NCBI GenBank assembly: GCA_046724665.1
Contig: JBKOWZ010000069.1
Location: forward strand, 1 to 8,802
Source: Actinocrinis sp046724665
GTDB taxonomy: Bacteria; Actinomycetota; Actinomycetes; Streptomycetales; Catenulisporaceae
Direction of reading: 5' to 3'
Length of the DNA stretch: 8,802 nucleotides
Shown here: positions 1 through 5,017 of the stretch, piece after piece
How positions within the stretch are numbered: the stretch's first letter is position 1
How the letters are laid out: each line of letters opens with the position of its first letter
Notes under the pieces: generated by a model
Databases searched by the model: none
What the model was told of the DNA's origin: nothing
The model's input: the letters and a program-made list of their open reading frames with translations, nothing else
Program-made: the position numbers and the translations under genes

Positions 1-1
1 G

Positions 2-376
2 CCGAGCGTCGCGGGCCTGGCCGGTAACGGCGGGGCGTCCCCGGTCAGCGGGCTCCCGCTGGTCGGCGGGCTGACCAGCGGGCTGGGCAAGGGCGGGCTG
101 CCGGTCGTCGGCAACCTCCCGCTGGTCGGCAACCTGGCAGGCCTCGGCGCGGCGACCTCGCAGGGCGGTTCGTCGGCGGTCCCGACCAACGCGCAGTCGG
201 TGCCGATGCAGCCGGCACAGCACGACCCGGCCGCCGCGGTGCCGCTGACCCCGGCCGCAGTGGACCACGCGGTCCCGGCGCCGCAGCACAAGGCGACCAG
301 CGCCACGCAGCAGCAGCACGTCACGACCGACGCGCAGAAGCTGACGAAGCAGTACGTCGCCAAGCACGGGAAGTAG
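2..376 (+). CDS. 3' end of a Gly/Leu/Pro/Val repeat protein, function unknown (partial)
   Basis: An open frame enters from the left edge (frame starting at base 2) and ends at TAG 374-376, giving 124 residues. The first ~50 residues are a degenerate repeat of the type G-L-P-[LV]-V-G-[GN]-L; the LPLVG unit occurs twice and LPVVG once. The rest is polar and rich in Ala, Gln, His, Pro and Thr, ending in a basic stretch (KLTKQYVAKHGK). No catalytic motif or membrane segment is visible. Codons have strong third-position G/C, which supports real coding. Actinomycete genomes carry many secreted or wall-associated proteins with such Gly/Leu/Pro repeats, often with no meaningful functional annotation. 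The N-terminus, where a signal peptide would be, lies outside the window, so secretion is only a guess. The gene converges on dapC across a strong hairpin. Function is not recognised. Confidence 0.7.
   Translation, partial: PSVAGLAGNGGASPVSGLPLVGGLTSGLGKGGLPVVGNLPLVGNLAGLGAATSQGGSSAVPTNAQSVPMQPAQHDPAAAVPLTPAAVDHAVPAPQHKATSATQQQHVTTDAQKLTKQYVAKHGK
53..130 (+). repeat. Direct 15-bp repeat encoding L-P-L-V-G
   Basis: The 15-mer CTCCCGCTGGTCGGC occurs at 53-67 and again at 116-130, in the same reading frame, with a related copy reading LPVVG between them. This is the DNA trace of the repeat in the partial protein and may be prone to slippage or recombination. Confidence 0.7.
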
Positions 377-421
377 CGGCCAGCGCTGACGCGCCGTCTG
401 CCGCCAGTAACGCCTCAACAC

Positions 422-466
422 GACCGGTGGCCCGTCGCTCCCAACGGATGCGACGGGCCACCGGTC
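422..466. terminator. Bidirectional terminator hairpin between converging genes
   Basis: A perfect 17-bp inverted repeat (arms 422-438 and 450-466) encloses an 11-nt loop. The stem is GC-rich, and the right arm is followed by ATTT on the plus strand. It lies 45 bp after the stop of the repeat-protein gene and 37 bp after the stop of dapC on the other strand, so it can serve both transcripts. The absence of a long U tract is normal for high-GC actinomycetes. Confidence 0.85.
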
Positions 467-503
467 ATTTGTGAAGCGATGAACCCGCATTACTAGCGCG
501 AAG

Positions 504-1646
504 TCAGGCACCGAGCCGCGCGGCAGCCGCCGCGACGCGCTCATCAGTCGCGGTGAGCGCGACCCTGACGTGGTGCTCGCCGCCGGGTCCGTAGAACTCC
601 CCCGGCGCGACGAGGATCCCGAGCGCGGCGAGATGCGCGACCGTCTCCCAGCACGGCTCCGGCTCGCCGTCCACGACGCGCGACGCCCACAGATACAGCC
701 CAGCCTCGGAGTGGCTGATCCGGAATCCCGCGCCTTCCAGCGCGGCGCGCAGCACCCTGCGGCGCGAGCGGTAGCGCTCCTTCTGGGCAGCCGCGTGCTC
801 ATCGTCGTCGAGGGCGGCGGCGCCGGCGGCCTGGATCGGGCCGGGCGTCATCATCCCGGCGTGCTTGCGCACTTCGAGCAGCTCGGCGACCACCGCCGGG
901 TCGCCGGCCAGGAACGCCGAGCGGTACCCGGCCAGGTTCGAACGCTTCGACAGCGAGTGCACCGCGATCAGACCTTCGTGCGACCCGCCGCAGACGTCCG
1001 GGTGCAGTACCGAGACCGGCTCGGTGCCCTCCCAGCCGAGCGTGATGTAGCACTCGTCCGAGACCACCAGCACGCCACGAGCACGCGCCCAGGCGACGAT
1101 CTCGCGCAGCGTCCCCGCCGAGTAGACCCGGCCGTGCGGATTGCCGGGCGAGTTCAGCCAGAGCAGCCGGAGGTTCGCGCTGGTCGGCTGCTCACCGCGC
1201 ACGATCCAGCGGTCCAGCAGCTCGCGATCGGAGACCGGCACCGGCACCGCCCCGGCGAGCAGCGCGCCGATCTCATACGTCGGATACGCGGGCGTGGGGT
1301 ACGCGACGGCGTCCCCCTCCCCGAGCCCGAGCAGCCCCGGCAGTCCGGCGACCAGCTCCTTCGAGCCGATCAGCGGCAGTACCGAGACCGGATCCACGGC
1401 TACGCCCAGTGTGCGCCGCATCCAGCCGGCCGCCGCCTCGCGCAGCCTGGCCGTGCCGTGCGTCGTCGGGTACCCCGGAGCGTCGGCGGCAGCGGACAGA
1501 GCGCGCCGCACGCTTTCCGGCGTCGGGTCCACCGGCGTGCCGACGGAGAGATCCACCCGCCCGCCGACGTGGGCATCCGCCTTCGCCGCGTACGGCTTGA
1601 GGCGGTCCCACGGGAACTGCGGCAGACGGGTGGCGACGTTCGGCAT
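504..1646 (-). CDS. dapC: N-succinyldiaminopimelate aminotransferase DapC
   Basis: This is a 380-residue fold-type I PLP aminotransferase. DapC converts N-succinyl-2-amino-6-ketopimelate plus glutamate to N-succinyl-LL-2,6-diaminopimelate in the cytoplasmic succinylase route to meso-DAP and lysine. Visible landmarks are a family-typical start (LPQFPWDRLKPY, residues 8-19), the NSPGNPHG motif (165-172), the PLP-ring aspartate in SDECY (D197), the Schiff-base lysine in HSLSKRSN (K234) and a late arginine in HHVRVALT that should bind the substrate carboxylate. Length is close to that of actinobacterial DapC. The ATG at 1646-1644 lies 10 bp after the fdxA stop and has no clear Shine-Dalgarno sequence, so translation may depend on coupling to fdxA. 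The ferredoxin neighbour strongly supports DapC over a general class I/II aminotransferase. Some homologues are named bifunctional with glutamate-prephenate aminotransferase; that cannot be judged from sequence alone. Confidence 0.92.
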   Translation of the reverse strand: MPNVATRLPQFPWDRLKPYAAKADAHVGGRVDLSVGTPVDPTPESVRRALSAAADAPGYPTTHGTARLREAAAGWMRRTLGVAVDPVSVLPLIGSKELVAGLPGLLGLGEGDAVAYPTPAYPTYEIGALLAGAVPVPVSDRELLDRWIVRGEQPTSANLRLLWLNSPGNPHGRVYSAGTLREIVAWARARGVLVVSDECYITLGWEGTEPVSVLHPDVCGGSHEGLIAVHSLSKRSNLAGYRSAFLAGDPAVVAELLEVRKHAGMMTPGPIQAAGAAALDDDEHAAAQKERYRSRRRVLRAALEGAGFRISHSEAGLYLWASRVVDGEPEPCWETVAHLAALGILVAPGEFYGPGGEHHVRVALTATDERVAAAAARLGA

Positions 1647-1656
1647 CAGTCTGTGC

Positions 1657-1983
1657 TCAGTGGTTCGCTTCCTGGAGCGGGAGCGCCGAGATCACCGGGT
1701 GGTCCTTGGGGATCAGGCCGAGCTTCGACGCACCGCCCGGCGAGCCGAGGTCCTCGAAGAACTCGACGTTGGCCTTGTAGAAGTCCTTCCACTGCTCCGG
1801 GACGTCGTCCTCGTAGAAGATCGCCTCCACGGGGCAGACAGGCTCGCAGGCACCGCAGTCCACGCACTCGTCAGGGTGGATGTACAGCGAGCGCTCGCCT
1901 TCATAGATGCAGTCGACCGGGCACTCCTCGATGCAGGCCTTGTCCTTGACATCCACACAGGGCTGCGCGATGACGTAGGTCAC
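1657..1983 (-). CDS. fdxA: 7Fe ferredoxin ([3Fe-4S][4Fe-4S])
   Basis: This 108-residue bacterial-type ferredoxin is a soluble low-potential electron carrier. Eight cysteines lie in the Azotobacter FdI pattern. By analogy C9, C17 and C50 bind the [3Fe-4S] cluster; C21, C40, C43 and C46 bind the [4Fe-4S] cluster; C25 corresponds to the free cysteine. The motif C-x2-C-x2-C-x3-C-P is intact at 40-51. The C-terminal extension (PEQWKDFYKANVEFF...) is typical of actinobacterial FdxA. The start is GTG 1983, because AGGAGG lies 8 nt upstream and the protein then begins (V/M)TYVIAQPC as in the family. The frame stays open 36 codons further upstream to an ATG at 2091, but that extension would run through the leader hairpin and promoter region. 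It is the first gene of an operon with dapC. Its electron partner, possibly a P450 or another oxidoreductase, is not in the window. Confidence 0.95.
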   Translation of the reverse strand: MTYVIAQPCVDVKDKACIEECPVDCIYEGERSLYIHPDECVDCGACEPVCPVEAIFYEDDVPEQWKDFYKANVEFFEDLGSPGGASKLGLIPKDHPVISALPLQEANH

Positions 1984-1991
1984 GTCCGGGT

Positions 1992-1997
1992 CCTCCT
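1992..1997 (-). promoter_or_regulatory. Ribosome-binding site that fixes the fdxA start
   Basis: On the minus strand AGGAGG is followed by 8 nt and then GTG (1983-1981). This near-ideal site supports the 108-residue ferredoxin over the 144-codon frame that begins at 2091. Confidence 0.85.
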
Positions 1998-2003
1998 GGC
2001 CTC

Positions 2004-2030
2004 GGGTCGGGTCGCGGACATCCCCGACCC
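2004..2030 (-). promoter_or_regulatory. Hairpin in the fdxA 5' leader
   Basis: An 8-bp perfect inverted repeat (arms 2004-2011 and 2023-2030, GGGTCGGG/CCCGACCC) has an 11-nt loop. It falls in the presumed untranslated leader of fdxA and ends about 6 nt before the AGGAGG site. It could stabilise the transcript or modulate translation. No known riboswitch or protein-binding element is recognised, and short GC-rich stems arise often by chance at this base composition. Confidence 0.35.
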
Positions 2031-2039
2031 CTCGTCGAT

Positions 2040-2066
2040 CGATACTGTAGTGCCCATCTAGTATCG
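2040..2066. promoter_or_regulatory. Divergent promoter region with 7-bp inverted repeat (fdxA / chimeric gene)
   Basis: The arms CGATACT (2040-2046) and AGTATCG (2060-2066) form an inverted repeat with a 13-bp spacer, in the only AT-rich part of the 120-bp gap between the two divergent starts. A plausible plus-strand -10 (TAGTAT, 2059-2064) lies in the right arm, about 40 bp before GTG 2104. Minus-strand -10-like sequences (GATACT, TACTAG) overlap the same arm. No convincing -35 box is seen for either direction. The symmetry may be an operator or just the result of overlapping back-to-back -10 elements. Confidence 0.4.
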
Positions 2067-2103
2067 CGCTTAGCGAGCGTCGAAAGCGCAAAGGGGCGCT
2101 GAA

Positions 2104-3081
2104 GTGGACGGTACATCACCGGACGGCCCCGTACGCGTGGGCGAGCAAGATGTGGGATCGCGGGTCGTTCTGCGCTACCGCCTGGACCCGGACGAACTCG
2201 GACAGTTCGGCGAGACGCTCACGGACGTGGTCGGCGAACTGACGCACTGGCCGCCGGACGAAGACCCCGACGGGCTGGCCACCGTCCGGCGCCGCTCCGG
2301 CGAAGAAGTGGCGGTACAGCGGCGTCGTATCGTAGCCGCGAAGGTGATTCCGCAGGTCAGGCCGCAGATGCCCGCTACCGTGGAGCGAAGGACGGCTCCA
2401 GAGGGCGAAGGTAGTGACATGTCGGCGAACGCGATCGACGCGTCCGGTCTCGGCGTCCCCGAACAGTTGACCTGGGACGAACTCGAGCAGTTGCCCGACC
2501 ACACCGCCGACGAGATCGAACTGTGGGAGGGAAGGGTCTTCTGGAACCGGCGCGGGCCCCTGGAGCACCGGCGCTTCAGCAGGCGGATCTGCGCAGCGAT
2601 CGAAGCCAACGCCCGTCAGGCGATGCGGAAGTCAGCCGACGAGGGCGAAGCGTCCTGCTGGGAGGCCGAGGTCGAGACCAACATCTTCTTCACCGCTGAC
2701 AAGTCCAGCTTCCTCACCCCGGACTTCTTCGTTCGCCGCTGCCTGCCCCGCGGTGCCGACATGACCCCTGCCGATGTCGTCCTGGTCGGCGAGGTGCTGT
2801 CGGGATCGGATACTCCCAAGCGGGTGGAGTGGAAGAAGGCCCGCTACGCCGACGCCGGTATCCCCTGGTACTGGGAGGTCGAGCTCGACACGAACCGCAG
2901 CTGGGACATCGCCGCCGTACGAGCCTACGAGCTGATCGTCGTTCCGGCTGCGGGACTCGAGGTCAAACTGCTACGTCCCGCGATCTACGGCCTGGTCGGG
3001 GAATGGGAACCGCGCGACGTGGCCATCGAGTTCCCCAAGCCCTTCGACCTGTACATCTCCTGGGAAGACCTGGCGTTCTAG
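2104..3081 (+). CDS. Chimeric ORF: Rv0428c-type SH3-like domain + Uma2-family nuclease domain
   Basis: The open frame is 325 codons from GTG 2104, which has AAGGGG 7 nt upstream and an in-frame TAG at 2071. Residues ~16-83 (GSRVVLRYRL ... LTDVVGEL ... VAAKVIP) resemble the SH3-like domain that precedes the GNAT domain in Rv0428c-type acetyltransferases, but no GNAT domain follows. After a linker (~84-118), residues 119-285 form a Uma2/DUF820 domain of the PD-(D/E)XK nuclease superfamily: TWDELEQLP (123-131), TPDFFV with D207, VLVGEVLSG with E230, WKKARYADAGIPWYW (243-257) with K244/K245. Uma2 proteins are often about 190 residues, so the segment from M106 (220 residues, ATG 2419 with its own ribosome-binding site) could be a complete protein. 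The Uma2 family has been proposed to act as DNA endonucleases, with poorly known biology. The real product may be the fusion, the short form, or both. It diverges from fdxA and converges on ilvA with a 2-bp gap. Confidence 0.75.
   Translation: MDGTSPDGPVRVGEQDVGSRVVLRYRLDPDELGQFGETLTDVVGELTHWPPDEDPDGLATVRRRSGEEVAVQRRRIVAAKVIPQVRPQMPATVERRTAPEGEGSDMSANAIDASGLGVPEQLTWDELEQLPDHTADEIELWEGRVFWNRRGPLEHRRFSRRICAAIEANARQAMRKSADEGEASCWEAEVETNIFFTADKSSFLTPDFFVRRCLPRGADMTPADVVLVGEVLSGSDTPKRVEWKKARYADAGIPWYWEVELDTNRSWDIAAVRAYELIVVPAAGLEVKLLRPAIYGLVGEWEPRDVAIEFPKPFDLYISWEDLAF
2149..2352 (+). other. Orphan SH3-like domain segment (Rv0428c type) without its GNAT partner
   Basis: This encodes residues 16-83 of the 325-codon ORF. 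The pattern G-x-R-V-V-x-R-Y-R-L, L-T-D-V-V-G-E-L, then V-R-R-R-x-G-E-x-V and I-V-A-A-K-V-I-P matches my memory of the small beta-barrel at the N-terminus of Rv0428c-like acetyltransferases. In streptomycetes I recall such an acetyltransferase gene beside fdxA, so this may be what remains of that resident gene. The family assignment is from memory, not from a search. Confidence 0.55.
2407..2421 (+). promoter_or_regulatory. Internal ribosome-binding site and ATG at the start of the Uma2 part
   Basis: GAAGG (2407-2411) lies 7 nt before ATG 2419-2421, which is codon 106 of the long frame. The product from here starts MSANAIDASGLG and reaches the conserved Uma2 block about 17 residues later, as in free-standing Uma2 proteins. 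This supports an independent start for the nuclease domain. Confidence 0.55.
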
Positions 3082-3083
3082 CA

Positions 3084-4328
3084 CTACTGCACGGTTGGCG
3101 CGTAGCCGGCGGCGCTGAGGCGGTTGAGCACTGTCTCGGCATGGTCGGCGCCACGCGTCTCCAGCGTCACCGCCACCTCGACCTCGCCGACGCCCAGGCC
3201 GGCGGAGGTGCGGCCGTGCTCGACGTCCACGACGTTCGCGTCCACCGCGGCCAGTTCGGCGAGCAGTTGGGCGAGCGCGCCGGGGCGATCGCTCAGCCGC
3301 AGGCGCAGCGACAGGAATCGGCCGGCCGCCGCGAGGCCGTGGCGGATCAGGCGCAGCAGGAGCAGCGGATCGACATTGCCGCCGGACAGGACGGCGACGA
3401 TCGGGGGCTCGAACGCGGGTCCGGCCTGGCCTGCGTGCCCAACCTGGCCGGCCTCGATGAGCGCGGCCACGGCGGCTGCGCCGGCCGGCTCGACGACCAG
3501 TTTGTTGCGCTCGAGCAGCAACAGCAGCGCCTGCGAGATCGACTCCTCGGAGACCGTGAGGATCTCGGTGCTCAGTTCGCGGATGATGCCGAAGGGCACG
3601 TCGCCGGGGCAGCCGACCGCGATGCCGTCGGCCATGGTCGCCATGCCTTCTATCCGCGTGGGCGTCCCGGCGGCCAGTGACGGCGGGTACGCCGCTGCCG
3701 TCGCCGCTTGGACGCCGACGACGCGGACGTCGGGGCGCAGGGCGTGCAGGACCGTGCTGATCCCGGCCAGCAGCCCGCCGCCGCCCGCGCCCACCAGGAC
3801 GGTCTTGACCTGCGGGCACTGATCCAGGATCTCCAGGGCCACCGTGCCCTGGCCCGCGATCACGTCGGGGTGGTCGAAGGGGTGGATGAACGCGGCTCCG
3901 GTCTCCTCGCTGAACCGGCGCGCGGCGACCAGCGCGTCATCGACCGTGCTCCCGGTGAACCGCACCTGCGCGCCGTACGACTCGGTGGCGGCCACCTTCG
4001 GCAGCGGTGCGCCCTCCGGCATGAAGACGGTGGCCTGGATGCCGTGCAGGGTCGCGGCGAGCGCGACGCCCTGGGCGTGGTTGCCCGCGCTGGCGGCCAC
4101 CACGCCGCGGGCCCGCTCGTGCGGAGGCAGGTTGTGGATACGCACGTAGGCGCCGCGGATCTTGAACGACCCGGCGCGCTGGAGGTTCTCGCACTTGAAC
4201 CAGACCTCGCCGCCGCACTGCTCGGACAGCGGCCGCGACCAGGCCAGCGGGGTGGGGCGGATGACGTCGGCGATCAGCTTGCGTGCCGCCAGCACGTCGT
4301 CGAGGGTCACGGTCGGGGTCGTCGCCAT
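3084..4328 (-). CDS. ilvA: Threonine ammonia-lyase (threonine dehydratase) with C-terminal ACT domain
   Basis: This is a 414-residue fold-type II PLP enzyme that deaminates L-threonine to 2-oxobutanoate and ammonia, the committed step towards isoleucine or part of threonine catabolism. Visible features are the Schiff-base lysine in AGSFKIRGAY (K56), ASAGNHAQG (79-87, substrate binding), the phosphate-binding glycine loop GAGGGGLLAG (180-189) and SGGN (315-318), whose serine faces the pyridine nitrogen. After a linker, residues ~337-409 read as one ACT domain (LRLRLSDRPGALAQLLAELA ...), a likely site for allosteric control. One ACT domain and ~410 residues fit the shorter ilvA/tdcB-like class rather than E. 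coli IlvA with two ACT-like repeats. ATG 4328 is the first start after an in-frame TAG four codons upstream; no well-spaced Shine-Dalgarno is seen, so the mRNA may have a very short leader. It diverges from the marR homologue. Confidence 0.92.
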   Translation of the reverse strand: MATTPTVTLDDVLAARKLIADVIRPTPLAWSRPLSEQCGGEVWFKCENLQRAGSFKIRGAYVRIHNLPPHERARGVVAASAGNHAQGVALAATLHGIQATVFMPEGAPLPKVAATESYGAQVRFTGSTVDDALVAARRFSEETGAAFIHPFDHPDVIAGQGTVALEILDQCPQVKTVLVGAGGGGLLAGISTVLHALRPDVRVVGVQAATAAAYPPSLAAGTPTRIEGMATMADGIAVGCPGDVPFGIIRELSTEILTVSEESISQALLLLLERNKLVVEPAGAAAVAALIEAGQVGHAGQAGPAFEPPIVAVLSGGNVDPLLLLRLIRHGLAAAGRFLSLRLRLSDRPGALAQLLAELAAVDANVVDVEHGRTSAGLGVGEVEVAVTLETRGADHAETVLNRLSAAGYAPTVQ

Positions 4329-4415
4329 GCCCCCAGGCTACGCGCGCGGCCGCCGGGCGACGACGGCGGTGGTCCGTGACGGTGGTGACGGCGCGCGGCC
4401 ACTGAGCAAAAACAA

Positions 4416-4462
4416 GTTGCAGGACGCAAGCAAGTTCTTTTATGGTTGTAGGGCGCAAGCAA
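4416..4462. promoter_or_regulatory. Tandem operator-like elements in front of the marR-MFS operon
   Basis: Two 18-bp elements occur at 4416-4433 (GTTGCAGGACGCAAGCAA) and 4445-4462 (GTTGTAGGGCGCAAGCAA). They match at 16 of 18 positions and start 29 bp apart, close to three helical turns. Each has partial dyad symmetry: in copy 1 TTGC (4417-4420) pairs with GCAA (4426-4429) around AGGAC. Symmetric TTGC/GCAA half-sites in the promoter of a MarR-type gene are what an autoregulatory operator would look like. The elements are in the gap between ilvA and the marR homologue, so ilvA could also be affected. That MarR binds here is inference. Confidence 0.65.
4417..4446 (+). promoter_or_regulatory. Candidate promoter of the marR-MFS operon
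   Basis: A -35-like TTGCAG (4417-4422) and a -10-like TATGGT (4441-4446) are separated by 18 bp, which predicts transcription starting near 4453. Copy 1 of the repeat covers the -35 and copy 2 covers the end of the -10 and the start point, a classic repression layout. Both hexamers are imperfect, so this is a proposal. Confidence 0.4.
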
Positions 4463-4484
4463 CTATCCGAGAGCCTCATCCCTC

Positions 4485-4498
4485 AGAGGTCCCCATTG
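4485..4498 (+). promoter_or_regulatory. Ribosome-binding site supporting a TTG start for the MarR protein
   Basis: AGAGG (4485-4489) is followed by 6 nt and then TTG 4496-4498, in the MarR reading frame. The upstream ATG 4442 has no Shine-Dalgarno sequence and overlaps the candidate -10 box. Confidence 0.45.
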
Positions 4499-5017
4499 GC
4501 CGTCCGCACGCACGAGCAGCCCGCCGCGGCGCGCTCCGCCCCCGAGAGGTCCCCGGCCCCGCCTACGCCGCCGGCCGGGCCGTCCACCGAGGACATGACC
4601 GAGCTCATGGGCGCCATGCGCTCGTTCATGTTGCAGGTGAGGAGCCGACAGCGGTCGGCGGAGCAGGGCGGTGAGCACGGCCGCGTCGCCGTGCTGTTCA
4701 CCCTGGCGAAGGTGGGACCGATGCGCGCCTCCGCGCTCGCCAAGGAGTGCCTGCTCGACCTGTCCACGGTCAGCCGGCACCTTCGCGCGCTGGAGGACGA
4801 GGGGCACGTCGCCAAGAGCGCGGACCCCGACGACAAGCGCGCGTTCCAGGTGGGGCTCACCGAACGGGGACACGACTTCGTACGGCAGTACTGGCGCGAC
4901 CGGATTTCCGCGATCCAGGCCGCGTTGTCCGATTCCGCATGGAGCGCGGACGACGTACGCGCGCTGGCAAAACTGCTCGACAGGTTCGTCCGCGACACCG
5001 AAGGATGCTTTAAATGA
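4496..5017 (+). CDS. MarR-family transcriptional regulator of the adjacent efflux pump
   Basis: From TTG 4496 the protein has 173 residues. It begins with a Pro/Ala-rich, probably disordered stretch, then a MarR-type winged helix. Helices run from DMTELMGAMRSFMLQ onward. The helix-turn-helix is ASALAKECLLDLSTVSRHLRALEDEG (residues ~79-104), followed by the wing with the family motif DPDDKR (110-115) and an alpha-helical dimerisation tail ending at GCFK. MarR proteins bind DNA as dimers and usually release it when small lipophilic or phenolic compounds bind. The stop overlaps the start of the MFS gene (ATGA), so this is almost certainly the pump's regulator and an autorepressor. The start is uncertain: ATG 4442 gives 191 residues but lacks a ribosome-binding site and lies in the promoter/operator; ATG 4595 gives 140 residues, a usual MarR length. 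Confidence 0.85.
   Translation: MAVRTHEQPAAARSAPERSPAPPTPPAGPSTEDMTELMGAMRSFMLQVRSRQRSAEQGGEHGRVAVLFTLAKVGPMRASALAKECLLDLSTVSRHLRALEDEGHVAKSADPDDKRAFQVGLTERGHDFVRQYWRDRISAIQAALSDSAWSADDVRALAKLLDRFVRDTEGCFK

Noticed and set aside
570..1949. Plus-strand 459-codon open frame opposite dapC and fdxA
   Set aside because: The minus strand encodes complete PLP aminotransferase and ferredoxin motifs. The plus-strand product is Arg/Pro-rich and featureless.
1984..2091. 36-codon N-terminal extension of the ferredoxin from ATG 2091
   Set aside because: It would be translated from the promoter and leader hairpin, lacks similarity to the family start, and GTG 1983 has a near-perfect ribosome-binding site.
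4341..4400. Repeated GCGCGCGGCC in the ilvA-marR gap (4342-4351 region and 4391-4400) as a regulatory repeat
   Set aside because: Short pure-GC words recur by chance at this base composition, and there is no symmetry or promoter context.
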